A stretch of 64,000 nt of DNA from Ignatzschineria sp. (GCA_030150405.1 JASLFU010000037.1:4482-68481); one strand, 5' to 3'. Shown: positions 8,652 through 17,821, counted from the first letter of the stretch. Numbers and translations: made by a program. The notes: generated from the letters alone by a model not told the origin.

Positions 8652-9500
8652 TTACTTCTTCTCTAAAGAGCGAAGCCACGCGATCTCATCTTTCCAGATC
8701 TCCGGCTCAATGGTTTCCAAAATTAAGGGCATATTGCGGAAGCGATCATCTTGCATAATATACTCAAAAGGTGTGGTGCCGATCTCCCCTTTCCCTAAGC
8801 TATGGTGGCGGTCAACACGGCTATCAAATGCGCCTTTAGAGTCATTTAGATGTAAGGCGCGGAGATATTTAAAGCCAACAATTTTATCAAACGCTTCAAA
8901 GGTGTTATCGCACCCTTCGTCGGTTCGTAATTCATAGCCTGCAGCAAAGGCATGGCAGGTATCGATACAGACGCCCACGCGAGATTTATCCTCAACATCC
9001 TCAATAATTCGGGCGAGATGCTCAAAATCAAACCCTAAGTTTGTCCCTTGCCCTGCGGTATTCTCAATAACAGCAGTAACCCCTTCTGTCTCTTCTAAAA
9101 CGATATTGATCGATTCAGCGATGAGCGCTAAACAATCATTGACCGGCATTTTATTGAGGTGGCTTCCCGGATGAAAGTTGATAAGCTTAATTCCGAGCTG
9201 CTCACAGCGTTGAAACTCATCGAGCAGAGCGTTGCGAGATTTCTCAAGTGCTGCAGGATCGTGATGCCCGGGGTTAATCAGATAACTTGCATGGGGCAAA
9301 ATATGATCTGAAGAGTAGCCATATACCTCTAAAAACCGTTTGTAGCTCTCAATAGCCTCTTTCTTTAGAGGGGGTGCTTCCCAGCGACGATTATTTTTAG
9401 TAAATAGAGCAAAGGCATTAGCTTCAATCTCTTTAGCGTTTTTTACGGCATTTTGCACACCGCCCGCAGCGCTAACATGGGCGCCGATGTAGTAAGTCAT
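8652..9500 (-). CDS. nfo: deoxyribonuclease IV (endonuclease IV, AP endonuclease)
   Basis: This base-excision repair enzyme cleaves the DNA backbone 5' to abasic sites and trims 3'-blocked ends. The 282-aa protein is a TIM barrel of the AP endonuclease 2 family; conserved zinc-ligand and signature stretches include GAHVSAAGG near the start, NFHPGSH around residue 107, VCIDTCHAFAAG near residue 180, HLNDSKG near residue 218 and DRHHSLGKGEIG after it, and the final LILETIEP glutamate. The length equals that of the E. coli protein. AAGGAG precedes the ATG at good spacing. It lies just upstream of the HNH gene on the same strand, with a 56-bp gap. Confidence 0.96.
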   Translation of the reverse strand: MTYYIGAHVSAAGGVQNAVKNAKEIEANAFALFTKNNRRWEAPPLKKEAIESYKRFLEVYGYSSDHILPHASYLINPGHHDPAALEKSRNALLDEFQRCEQLGIKLINFHPGSHLNKMPVNDCLALIAESINIVLEETEGVTAVIENTAGQGTNLGFDFEHLARIIEDVEDKSRVGVCIDTCHAFAAGYELRTDEGCDNTFEAFDKIVGFKYLRALHLNDSKGAFDSRVDRHHSLGKGEIGTTPFEYIMQDDRFRNMPLILETIEPEIWKDEIAWLRSLEKK

Positions 9501-9619
9501 CTTCTCTCCTTATAGATCTAAATTAATTTTTTCTCTTTAAATTTTAATCTCTTATTGTACGGGAATTTGTTAAGGGTTTTGATCTAAAGTTTAAACGAAG
9601 CTCATAAATAGGGGCAGGC

Positions 9620-9648
9620 AAAAGAAAAGCCTCCCGAAGGAGGCTTAA
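9620..9648 (-). terminator. terminator of the yjcH-actP operon
   Basis: AAGCCTCC (9627-9634) and GGAGGCTT (9639-9646) form an 8-bp stem with a CGAA tetraloop. Read leftward it is followed by TTTTCTTTT. Confidence 0.75.
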
Positions 9649-9763
9649 ATAGGTAAGACTTTTACAGCATACGCCTTAGGGAACTTACCATCTTTGCGTC
9701 ATCTACTTTATTGCGTATAGATTCTTGCTTTAGGGTTTAGTTGCATTAAACCTATTGATTCCC

Positions 9764-11464
9764 CTACTCTTTATTACGGAAATCAGGGTGATTTACTTGA
9801 CGATATTGTTGAATTGCTTCCGCAATACCATCGCCCCCCACTTGAGAGCGTACATATTGAGAGTTAAAGAGTGCACGCTCTGCTTTTGCTTCTGCGGAGT
9901 TATCCATAATAGAGACGATCATCGTGACGATAAAGGCGATCGGAATAGAGAAGAGTGCAGGGTTGTTATAAGGTAAGATCCCTTCCCCATGGCCAAGCAC
10001 TTTACCCCAAACTTCAGGCCCTAATACGATGATGATTACCGCCGATGCAAGCCCTGCCGCACCTCCAACAACCGCACCGCGGGTAGAGAGCTTCTTCCAG
10101 TACATTGAGAGGAAGAGAAGCGGGAAGTTTGCCGATGCCCCGATAGAGAACGCAAGCCCTACAACGAATGCTACGTTCTGATTCTCAAAGAGAATTCCGA
10201 GCAAAATGGCGATAATACCTAAAGCGATGGTGGTGTAGCGGGAGATTTTAAGCTCCGTCTTCATCACAGGCTTTCCTTTCATGATCACATTTGCATAGAT
10301 ATCATGGCTGATGGCCGATGCTCCCGAAAGGGTAAGTCCAGCGACAACCGCCACTAAAGTCGCAAAGGTGACCGCAGACATAAATCCAAGGAAGAGATTA
10401 CCTCCCACTGCGTGCGCAAGGTGAATGGCCGCCATATTGTCTCCGCCAACTAAGCTATCGCCCTGCATATATTGGGGTACGCCCATGACATAAACAATGG
10501 CGCCAAAACCAATAATAAACATTAAGAGATAGAAGTAACCGATAAAGGTAGTGGCATAGAGTACAGATTTTCTCGCCTCTTTAGCATCTTTTACGGTAAA
10601 GAAGCGCATTAAGATATGGGGAAGCCCTGCTGTACCAAACATCAGTCCCACTCCAAGGGAGATCGCATCGATAGGATTAGGGAACTTAAGCCCTGGCTTC
10701 ATAATATTGTCGCCAGCGGCATGCTTCTCTACTGCTGCGGTAAAGAGGGTCTCTAAGTTAAAGCCAGACCATACCAGTACCACAATAGACATTACGGTTG
10801 CCCCAAAGAGGATTAAAACCGCTTTAATCATCTGTACCCAGGTGGTTGCAAGCATGCCTCCAAAGAGAACATACATCACCATTAATACCCCAACGATGAC
10901 AACGGCAACGCCATAGCTTAAACCAAAGAGAAGCTCGATTAATTTACCTGCCCCTACCATCTGCGCAATGAGATAGAGAAGAACAATCGCCATGGTAGAA
11001 AAGGCCGCTAAAATACGGATCGGCGTCTGTTTTAAGCGATAAGCGGTAACATCGGCAAAGGTAAAGCGGCCTAAGTTTCTAAAGCGCTCAGCCATAAGGA
11101 AGAGGATGACCGGCCAGCCGATGAAGAATCCAAAGGAGTAGATTAAACCATCATATCCTGAGGTAAAGACCATCGCCGAGATCCCTAGGAAGGAGGCGGA
11201 TGAGAGGTAATCTCCCGCAATGGCTAAACCATTTTGAAAGCCGGAGAGCCCGCCCCCTGCGGTGTAGAAGTCGGAGGCAGATTTTGTTTTATTAGCTGCC
11301 CAGAAAGTGATGTAGAGTGTCGCAATTACAAAGACAAAGAACATGATAATTGCGGTCCAGTTTTTGTCGCTGGTGACGCTATTATCTTGTGCAAAAACAA
11401 GGGTGGTAGCGGCAATCAGAAGCATTGCGACAATAGAGAGAAGAGGTCTACTTAAGTGTTTCAT
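9764..11464 (-). CDS. actP: cation/acetate symporter ActP
   Basis: This permease of the sodium:solute symporter family takes up acetate and similar short carboxylates with Na+. The 566-aa protein starts with a signal-like segment (MKHLSRPLLSIVAMLLIAATTLVFA) and carries about thirteen membrane helices; the SSS signature is seen in AGDYLSSASFLGISA and in GVGLMFGTAGLPHILMRFF. It overlaps the end of yjcH by 17 bp, with AAGGAGG before its ATG inside yjcH, so the two are translationally coupled. In many bacteria acs precedes yjcH; here it does not. Confidence 0.94.
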   Translation of the reverse strand: MKHLSRPLLSIVAMLLIAATTLVFAQDNSVTSDKNWTAIIMFFVFVIATLYITFWAANKTKSASDFYTAGGGLSGFQNGLAIAGDYLSSASFLGISAMVFTSGYDGLIYSFGFFIGWPVILFLMAERFRNLGRFTFADVTAYRLKQTPIRILAAFSTMAIVLLYLIAQMVGAGKLIELLFGLSYGVAVVIVGVLMVMYVLFGGMLATTWVQMIKAVLILFGATVMSIVVLVWSGFNLETLFTAAVEKHAAGDNIMKPGLKFPNPIDAISLGVGLMFGTAGLPHILMRFFTVKDAKEARKSVLYATTFIGYFYLLMFIIGFGAIVYVMGVPQYMQGDSLVGGDNMAAIHLAHAVGGNLFLGFMSAVTFATLVAVVAGLTLSGASAISHDIYANVIMKGKPVMKTELKISRYTTIALGIIAILLGILFENQNVAFVVGLAFSIGASANFPLLFLSMYWKKLSTRGAVVGGAAGLASAVIIIVLGPEVWGKVLGHGEGILPYNNPALFSIPIAFIVTMIVSIMDNSAEAKAERALFNSQYVRSQVGGDGIAEAIQQYRQVNHPDFRNKE

Positions 11465-11804
11465 CTGCGGCCTCCTTTAAGAGATTCTCGGTCATAGGGT
11501 CGTAGACCTCGTTTGTGCGTTTAATGTAGAGCCCCGTTAAGATCGTGGTCCAGATAATGAGGAAGAAACCTGCCGGAATTCCCCATGTGGTATGCATTCC
11601 CTCTTTTATGGGAGTCCCCACAAGATCCGGTGCAAAACCTACGGCCAAAATCAGAATGATGTACAGGCCAAGGGTCAGTAGAAGAAGTGTTAGGCTGAAG
11701 TTCTGCTTGCGGCTTACAACCTCCTTAAACTTCGGGTTTTTATCGATCGATGCCACCATGCGGTCATATTGGCGATCATATTCAAGACGATTCGGATCGG
11801 ACAT
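11448..11804 (-). CDS. yjcH: DUF485 membrane protein YjcH
   Basis: This small inner-membrane protein is the constant partner of ActP-type symporters; its own function is unknown. It has 118 residues with two hydrophobic helices (about 33-55 and 74-95), a soluble N-terminus containing VSRKQNFSLTLLLL, and the DUF485 feature of an acidic, Asn-rich end (RTNEVYDPMTENLLKEA). A very strong AAAGGAGGAGG ribosome site lies upstream. It is first in the leftward operon; the promoter should lie in the 1.1-kb gap to its right. Confidence 0.9.
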   Translation of the reverse strand: MSDPNRLEYDRQYDRMVASIDKNPKFKEVVSRKQNFSLTLLLLTLGLYIILILAVGFAPDLVGTPIKEGMHTTWGIPAGFFLIIWTTILTGLYIKRTNEVYDPMTENLLKEAADETLK

Positions 11805-11965
11805 AGATTCCTCCTCCTTTTGTAAAGTTGTATGGACTATGGTTTTTATTATTTCGCTACTGTTTAGCGTCCTTTTAGACCGAAAGAGAGCCCAGTTTAT
11901 AAGAGAGGTATAAGCCCCTTTTATGCTCTACTGCTCTATATCGGTCAGATCTCTTGTTTCCTGGT

Positions 11966-11993
11966 TTTACTTTGCCAATGCTCACAAAGTAAA
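11966..11993. promoter_or_regulatory. perfect inverted repeat upstream of yjcH-actP
   Basis: TTTACTTTG (11966-11974) and CAAAGTAAA (11985-11993) are exact reverse complements, ten bases apart, about 160 bp upstream of the yjcH start. There is no T tract after it, so an operator is more likely than a terminator. The binding protein is unknown. Confidence 0.4.
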
Positions 11994-12730
11994 GATTCCG
12001 CAAGAATTAGCGCGCCCTAATTTTAGGGGAATCTTCCCTCCTTTAAGGGATTCCTCTGCCTCTTTTGCTCTTTCTAAAAGGGGCATTAGTGCGTGCTAAA
12101 AGTCTGTTTGATAGCTCTGTAAAATTCTGCTTTTACTCTCTATCGATTACCTATGGGTGATCTATTTATTGAAGGCTCAGCCTTTTTTAAATAGATTTGG
12201 GTTTAGTTTTAATACTTATAAAAGTTATAAAAACTCTATTTCTCTTTGTTTCTACTCTGTTTTTTTATGACTTAATGTAGGTATAGCGCTTAAAAAAATT
12301 ATGGTTACTTTTAAGCCCCTCCTCGCTCACTAACTCCTCTTTACACTTCTTTTATTTTTATTTTGAAGTTTTTCACTTAAAGAGGAGCTTTGCCATTTTG
12401 TTAGATCAACTCAGGGGATTTGGGTAGCTGCTATTTATGCACGGTTTTAATACTTTTAATTTTGATACAGGGTGCAAGCTAAGATCGCTTTATGCGGCTA
12501 CGTTTTATAATTTTATTAATCCACAGGGTGATCTATTCTTATTTTTATACAGTTTTCAGAAATGACTCTGATATTTGATTCTTTAAACTCTAAAGCCCCC
12601 GTAAATGTTTGCTGCTAGATAATCATTTTTCTGCTTTTTTTATTATCACTAACAGATTTTCGATTATATCGGGGGTTCAATCTCTCCTCTCTTTTCTGCC
12701 GCTTTTTATCCTCCATACGGCGTTGAATTC

Positions 12731-12753
12731 AAGCTATCATAGCTTTTTTTTTA
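12731..12753 (+). terminator. hairpin with T9, possible terminator of an unseen rightward transcript
   Basis: AAGCTAT and ATAGCTT flank a single C (the true loop would be 3 nt), and nine T residues follow. No rightward gene precedes it, so it would end a small RNA if it acts as a terminator. Confidence 0.35.
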
Positions 12754-12764
12754 TAGCAAATTAG

Positions 12765-12812
12765 AAATGAAAAACGGGCTTATAGAAAAGGGTTAATCTT
12801 CTATAAGCCCGT
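12765..12812 (-). terminator. terminator of hemN
   Basis: The arms 12774-12787 and 12799-12812 are a perfect 14-bp inverted repeat (beginning ACGGGCTTATAG) with an 11-nt loop. Read leftward it is followed by TTTTT. Confidence 0.85.
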
Positions 12813-12887
12813 AAATTGCTCTCTTTTAAGGTTGATTAATTAAAGCTCTTTTTGCAGATTTTACAAATATCTACAGCGCTTTAATCA

Positions 12888-14264
12888 TTAAATTACTCGG
12901 GAGAAGCGATTATCATTTTTCTTTAAGTAGGCATCAAATACCATCCCAATATTGCGGATTAATAAACGCCCCGCATCTTGGACATAATAACGCCCATTTT
13001 CGATAATGATGAGCCCATCGTCCTGCATAGCGTTAAGCTCGGGAAGATCCTTTTTAAAATATTCCCGGGCGTCGATCTGCAGCTCTTCGCTAATCTCATC
13101 GAGATCGAGTTTAAGGTTACACATAATCTCAGTGATGACCCTGCGGCGAATAAGATCATCGGGAGTGAGCTTCACACCACGCATCGTTGCAAGATGATTC
13201 TCATCGATAGCGGCTTCATATTGCCCCATCACTTTTGCGTTTTGGGAGTAGATATCGCCAATTTGGGAGATAGAGGAGATCCCCATACCCACTAAATCAC
13301 AATCTGCATGGGTACTATAGCCTTGGAAGTTGCGATAGAGGTTCCCCTCTTTTTGTGCAATGGCAAGCTGATCGGTAGGCTTTGCAAAGTGATCCATACC
13401 GATATAGATATATCCCGCATCGGTGAGCCGCTCAATCACTAATTTAAGGATCTGCAATTTTTCTTTAGGAGAGGGCATTTCGTTCGCATTCATCTGCTTT
13501 TGTGTTTTAAAGAGATGGGGCATATGGGCATAGTTAAAGACAGAGAGACGATCGGGCGAGAGCTCTATCACCTCTTCTAAGGTCTTTTCAAAGCTGGTTA
13601 CCGTCTGTAGTGGAAGCCCATAGATAAGATCAAGGGAGATGGAGTTATAACCCGATTCTCGCGCCGCAGTTAAGGTCTCCACTGTAATCTCTTTAGGCTG
13701 AATACGGTTGACCGCAACTTGCACTTTAGGGTCAAAATCTTGCACCCCCATACTGAGGCGATTAAAGCCAATTTTGCGAAGAAAACGGATGGTCTCGCCA
13801 TCTGCTTCCCGGGGGTCGACTTCAATGGAGTACTCACCCTTATCATTAGGAAGAAGATTGAAGTGGGTTTTTGTCTTCTCCATTAAGGCTTCCATCTCTT
13901 CAAAAGAGAGAAAGGTGGGTGTTCCCCCGCCCCAATGGAGCTGTTTTACAGGCGCTTTATGGGAAAAAATCTCCCCTTGCATCTCAATCTCCCGAAAAAG
14001 TCGATCTAAATAGGGTTGTGATCGCTTACGGTTATTGGTGATGATCTTATTGCACGCACAATAGAAGCAGATGGTGGCACAAAAGGGGACGTGAAAATAG
14101 AGAGAGAGCGGATTTTTACGCGCATTTGAGGCTTCGGCCGCAGCTCGATAATCATCGACGCCAAAAGCTTCGGTAAATTGAACGGCAGTGGGATAGGAGG
14201 TGTAACGGGGGCCCGCTTTATCATATTTGGCGATAAGGGCTTCGTTGAAGATCTTGTTAGTCAT
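12888..14264 (-). CDS. hemN: oxygen-independent coproporphyrinogen III oxidase (radical SAM)
   Basis: This enzyme converts coproporphyrinogen III to protoporphyrinogen IX without O2, using two SAM molecules and a 4Fe-4S cluster, in haem synthesis. The cluster motif CATICFYC at residues 62-69 with C71 close by matches true HemN (CxxxCxxC plus an extra Cys), unlike HemW. Other marks are HWGGGTPTF, the catalytic-site region ending FNYAHMPHLFKTQ, and the C-terminal HemN domain from about residue 360. The length of 458 aa is standard. No FNR-type site (TTGAT-N4-ATCAA) was visible upstream. It is divergent from pyk. Confidence 0.95.
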   Translation of the reverse strand: MTNKIFNEALIAKYDKAGPRYTSYPTAVQFTEAFGVDDYRAAAEASNARKNPLSLYFHVPFCATICFYCACNKIITNNRKRSQPYLDRLFREIEMQGEIFSHKAPVKQLHWGGGTPTFLSFEEMEALMEKTKTHFNLLPNDKGEYSIEVDPREADGETIRFLRKIGFNRLSMGVQDFDPKVQVAVNRIQPKEITVETLTAARESGYNSISLDLIYGLPLQTVTSFEKTLEEVIELSPDRLSVFNYAHMPHLFKTQKQMNANEMPSPKEKLQILKLVIERLTDAGYIYIGMDHFAKPTDQLAIAQKEGNLYRNFQGYSTHADCDLVGMGISSISQIGDIYSQNAKVMGQYEAAIDENHLATMRGVKLTPDDLIRRRVITEIMCNLKLDLDEISEELQIDAREYFKKDLPELNAMQDDGLIIIENGRYYVQDAGRLLIRNIGMVFDAYLKKNDNRFSRVI

Positions 14265-14608
14265 GTTGTGCGCTACTCTTTGCGTCTGAAGAACGCGAAA
14301 TTAGAAAATTGAGAATGGGCTCTAAGAAAGATTGCCATTGAAAGCAATATGACAATACCGATGGATAAACTCCCTTCATTATATCGTAGATAGTCTGCTA
14401 CGGGGGGGATTTCTCATCCCTTTTTTGCCCCGTTAGCCTGTGATCTTTACAGATATGTTTATAAAATAGCGCTATACTGAAAACAATCGAAAAGATCTTT
14501 CAAATAGGGAAATGAGAGCTGATCTATAGCGGATCTATCGTAGCTATAGCGTCATTTATCTTTTGATTGAAGATCCCATCTTTTAGCAGAATAAAGGAGT
14601 CATATTTT
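14265..14608. promoter_or_regulatory. divergent hemN-pyk intergenic region
   Basis: This 344-bp gap must hold both promoters. A TATACT hexamer at 14473-14478 is the best -10 candidate for pyk, without a well-spaced -35. No riboswitch, terminator or small gene was seen. Confidence 0.4.
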
Positions 14609-16048
14609 ATGCGTCGAACCAAAATTGTTGCGACCTTAGGCCCAGCCACCGATAAGCCAGGTGTTTTAGAGGGTATTATTAAGGCGGGGGTGAATATTGT
14701 GCGTCTCAACTTTTCGCACGGGGAGCATGAGGAGCACACGGCAAGAGCAGAAGCCGTGCGCGAGATTGCTGATCGCCTCGGAGTGCAGGTGGGAATTCTT
14801 TCAGATCTTCAAGGCCCTAAAATTCGGATCGAAAATTTTGTAGATGGCCGAGTAGAGCTGGAAGAGGGAGACACCTTTATTCTCGATAATCAGCTCGATG
14901 AAGATGCAGGTACAAAAGAGCGAGTGGGCATTGCTTATAAAGAGCTCACCAATGATGTCAAAGTAGGCGATACGCTACTGCTCGATGATGGCAATATTGT
15001 GGTGGAAGTTACGGGCGTCAATGAGCATGAGGTACAGACAAAAGTTCTTGTTCCCGGTACGCTCTCAAACCGTAAAGGGCTTAACTTAAAAGGGGGCGGG
15101 CTCTCTGCTGCAGCGCTTACAGATAAAGATAAGGAAGATCTTATCTGCGCCTCTCAATTTAATACCGATTTTATTGCTGTCTCATTTCCTAGAAGTGCAG
15201 ATGATATTCATGAGGCGCGGGAGCTCCTTAAAGCGGCGGGGTCTAATGCCGGTATTGTTGCGAAAATAGAGCGTACAGAGGCGCTTGAGAATATCGATGA
15301 GATTATTCGTGCCTCCGATGCCATTATGATCGCTCGGGGAGACCTTGGCGTTGAGATTGGTGATGCGAAACTGGTGGGTGTACAGAAGCGTTTTATTAAA
15401 CGGGCCCGTCAGCTCGATAAGGCTGTGATTACCGCAACGCAGATGATGGAGTCGATGATCGAAAATCAATCGCCTACACGAGCAGAGGTGATGGACGTTG
15501 CCAACTCCGTGCTCGATGGTACTGATGCGGTGATGCTCTCTGCAGAGACGGCCGTGGGGAAATTCCCCATTAAAACCGTTAAGGCGATGTCGGAGATTTG
15601 TCAGGGGGCAGAGAGTGAGGCGGATTACTCTTCGCAAGGTATTAGCACCTATTCTCTTCGGGAAGAGCCTTTTAAGTTTGAGCGCACGGATGAAGCGATT
15701 GCGATGTCCTCCATTGTGTTAGCAAACCATTATGATATTAAAGCTGTGGCCTGCTTAACAGAGACGGGAACCACCGCTCTTCTTATGAGTCGCATTACAA
15801 CTGATCTCCCCATTTATGGTATTACTCGCAACGCCGACACTTGTGGTCGTTTAACGATCTGTCGCGGGGTAAAGCCGATTCATTATGAGTTTAAGCCCGC
15901 TCCCGATGATGACATTGTCGCGCAAGTGGTCGATGTGCTTAAGGAGTATAATGCGGTGGAATTGGGGGATCGTATTTTAGTCACTTTTGGAGCATTTAAC
16001 TTCCAACAAGGGGGAACAAACTGCTTACGAATCGTGACGATTGAGTAA
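14609..16048 (+). CDS. pyk: pyruvate kinase
   Basis: This enzyme makes pyruvate and ATP from phosphoenolpyruvate and ADP at the end of glycolysis. The start at 14609 is chosen because AGGAG lies nine bases upstream and the protein then begins MRRTKIVATLGPAT as in the family; an earlier in-frame ATG at 14567 would add 14 unrelated residues. Motifs include the substrate-binding NFSHG, the lysine signature IVAKIERTEAL, the metal-site IMIARGDLGVEIG and TATQMMESM. At 479 aa it is closest to the PykA form of pyruvate kinase. tRNA-Ser follows after 91 bp; no terminator was seen between them. Confidence 0.95.
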   Translation: MRRTKIVATLGPATDKPGVLEGIIKAGVNIVRLNFSHGEHEEHTARAEAVREIADRLGVQVGILSDLQGPKIRIENFVDGRVELEEGDTFILDNQLDEDAGTKERVGIAYKELTNDVKVGDTLLLDDGNIVVEVTGVNEHEVQTKVLVPGTLSNRKGLNLKGGGLSAAALTDKDKEDLICASQFNTDFIAVSFPRSADDIHEARELLKAAGSNAGIVAKIERTEALENIDEIIRASDAIMIARGDLGVEIGDAKLVGVQKRFIKRARQLDKAVITATQMMESMIENQSPTRAEVMDVANSVLDGTDAVMLSAETAVGKFPIKTVKAMSEICQGAESEADYSSQGISTYSLREEPFKFERTDEAIAMSSIVLANHYDIKAVACLTETGTTALLMSRITTDLPIYGITRNADTCGRLTICRGVKPIHYEFKPAPDDDIVAQVVDVLKEYNAVELGDRILVTFGAFNFQQGGTNCLRIVTIE

Positions 16049-16139
16049 TTCTGCGCAATTGTCGTGCAAAAAGTTAAAAGGCAAAAATAAGGCTTGCTTT
16101 AATTCAATTATTTTTTATAATAGCAATCCTTACTTAATT

Positions 16140-16229
16140 GGAGGCGTGGCCGAGTGGTTGAAGGCACCGGTCTTGAAAACCGGAAACGGGTGAAACCGTT
16201 CGAGAGTTCGAATCCCTCCGCCTCCGCCA
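16140..16229 (+). tRNA. tRNA-Ser (anticodon UGA)
   Basis: The 90-nt sequence folds as a class II tRNA: acceptor GGAGGCG with CGCCTCC, discriminator G, encoded CCA, anticodon arm CCGGT-CTTGAAA-ACCGG giving UGA, and a long variable arm. A terminator follows. Confidence 0.96.
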
Positions 16230-16236
16230 GTTAAGA

Positions 16237-16269
16237 AGCCCTGATCATGAAAATGGTCAGGGCTTTTTC
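16237..16269 (+). terminator. terminator of tRNA-Ser
   Basis: AGCCCTGATCAT (16237-16248) pairs with ATGGTCAGGGCT (16253-16264), with a GAAA loop and one G-T pair, followed by a T tract. Confidence 0.85.
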
Positions 16270-16346
16270 TTTGTCTAAGTTTTTTTGTCTTTTATAATAA
16301 TAAATTCATTTTAATGAGTATGTTGTTGAATTTTAAAGGCGATTAT

Positions 16347-16937
16347 ATGCAGCTTACAGATAGAATCTATCTTTCAGTGCCTTATGCAGAAAAGGATGAG
16401 GCAAAAGGTTTAGGAGCAAAATGGGACCCTACACTTAAGCACTGGTATGTAGATGATTGGGAAGCTCTTCCGAGATTTCAAAAATGGTTTATTCAGGAAT
16501 CAAAATGGAATCTTCTAGCAGAACATTTTTATATTGTGAAGAGTAAAAAAAGGTGTTGGAAGTGTGATGTAAATACCGCTATTACGGCATTTTTATTAGA
16601 GGAGTATTTTAGTCTTGAAGAGATTGATGTAGAAGATCAAACTCTTTTAAGTTGGGTTAAAGAGAAGAATAGAACTTACGTCTCTGATATTGTCTATATC
16701 GATTTTTCTGCGCTTAAAGAGATGACAGATCGTAATGCAAACTATAAAAAACGCTACAGTCAAACAGTAAGAGGCTCGTACTACGCTAATTGTTGCCAGA
16801 GCTGCGGGGCTCTGCAGGGGGATTTTCATCTTTATCATGAGCCAGACTCCCCATTTTTTAATCCACATATGACGCTGAAGTCTGAGCTCATTCGTAGAGA
16901 TTTTAGAGCGAAAGGGAGCATCTCTTACACCATTTAG
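16347..16937 (+). CDS. DUF5710-domain protein with two CxxC pairs, function unknown
   Basis: The N-terminus (residues about 6-45) matches the DUF5710 pattern: VPYAEKDEAKGLGAKWDP followed by HWYV. That domain occurs at the start of many phage, plasmid and accessory proteins and is thought to bind nucleic acid or act as a docking unit. The middle and end carry CWKC at residues 70-73 and CCQSC at 149-153, which could together bind one zinc. The start at 16347 has AAAGG seven bases upstream; the in-frame ATG at 16314 has none. The gene ends 6 bp from the end of the convergent HEPN gene. It lies directly after tRNA-Ser, a position often used by mobile DNA. I do not recognise a full-length family. 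Confidence 0.75.
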   Translation: MQLTDRIYLSVPYAEKDEAKGLGAKWDPTLKHWYVDDWEALPRFQKWFIQESKWNLLAEHFYIVKSKKRCWKCDVNTAITAFLLEEYFSLEEIDVEDQTLLSWVKEKNRTYVSDIVYIDFSALKEMTDRNANYKKRYSQTVRGSYYANCCQSCGALQGDFHLYHEPDSPFFNPHMTLKSELIRRDFRAKGSISYTI

Positions 16938-16943
16938 AAACGC

Positions 16944-17603
16944 TTACTCGCCAATGTAAGGATAAAACGGCTTGCCCCAATCGTGCTCTGGATGTTCAAT
17001 CAGGGTTTCGATAAAGAGAAGATTCAGATCAAAGAGCAGATTATAGGCATCTTGCAGCTGTGTGCGATTAGCTAAGCTGTTATAGGTTGCACCCCCATGG
17101 AAAATCTGGTTTCTCAAGGTGTAGATCCGCTCGAAGATAATCCAGAGTAGCAGGGGAGTATTTTGGTTAGCAAGCGCCTGGTTAGAACGCTCTGTTGCAG
17201 CCTTAAAATCTTCAAACCACGCAACTTCTGTGATCTTTTCATTATGAAAATCCCAAAAGGCTTGAAAGAGATAGCGGTTTTTTAGTAGCGCTTTAATGCT
17301 AGAGGAGTACTTTTTCCAGATAAGATCATAGGTTTTATCGGGGTTAAGGTCGCAGATCGATTGGATAAAGTTGCGCATCTCATTGCGATCTGCCGTCTGA
17401 AAATGAATGGTATCATTGGCATAAATGGCGTTAAAAGCGATCCAGAGCGAAATAAAGCCGATATCGAGATCTTCCTCCTCAGCTTCTGCCTTTTTTAACC
17501 AGCTAATAGCTCGGTGCGCCCGAAGCCGTACTCTATCTGAAAAGTTCTCTCGCTCTTGTCGATAATATTGGTCGAGATGCTCTACTAATTGCTTTCGATT
17601 CAT
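16944..17603 (-). CDS. HEPN-domain protein (ApeA-like), putative RNase
   Basis: The 219-aa all-helical protein carries the HEPN signature R-x4-H as RNQIFH (R164, H169) followed by GG, and an N-terminal helix ISLWIAFNAIY typical of ApeA-like HEPN proteins. HEPN domains are metal-independent RNases in many toxin-antitoxin, abortive-infection and CRISPR-linked proteins; some are only structural. No MNT nucleotidyltransferase antitoxin lies next to it; the only close partner is the convergent DUF5710 protein. No membrane segment or signal peptide is seen. The family call rests on motif reading and is moderate; the RNase activity is inference. Confidence 0.65.
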   Translation of the reverse strand: MNRKQLVEHLDQYYRQERENFSDRVRLRAHRAISWLKKAEAEEEDLDIGFISLWIAFNAIYANDTIHFQTADRNEMRNFIQSICDLNPDKTYDLIWKKYSSSIKALLKNRYLFQAFWDFHNEKITEVAWFEDFKAATERSNQALANQNTPLLLWIIFERIYTLRNQIFHGGATYNSLANRTQLQDAYNLLFDLNLLFIETLIEHPEHDWGKPFYPYIGE

Positions 17604-17821
17604 GCCTTCTCCTCTTTATGATCGGTATCTAAATTTATCACAAGTTAAATTTTACTTTAATAATTTAACCCGATTTTCATCTGTTTAGCGAGTTTTAGGG
17701 GGGGTTAAAAAGCTTTTTTTGTGGACTTTTCAGTTATTGCAGGGGGCTTTTGCAAAATCTTCACTACACTTTAACTTTAAGCAAAGCACCTATTGTCGGG
17801 CCGACGAAAAGAGAGGAAAGA

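Larger units (their letters stand above)
11805..12764. other. long AT-rich gap without genes
   Basis: No ORF with a plausible ribosome site or family resemblance was found on either strand. The right promoter region for yjcH must be here. Two visible structures are listed separately: a perfect inverted repeat at 11966-11993 and a hairpin with nine T residues at 12731-12753. Short T-rich runs are common throughout. A small RNA is possible but not shown. Confidence 0.6.

Noticed and set aside
12978..13295. Antisense ORFs inside hemN, pyk and the CoA-transferase gene (also 15182-15637 and 25255-25782)
   Set aside because: All sit opposite conserved frames, with unnatural composition and no motif.
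14265..14608. FNR box upstream of hemN
   Set aside because: No TTGAT-N4-ATCAA match was found by eye, so oxygen control is not claimed.
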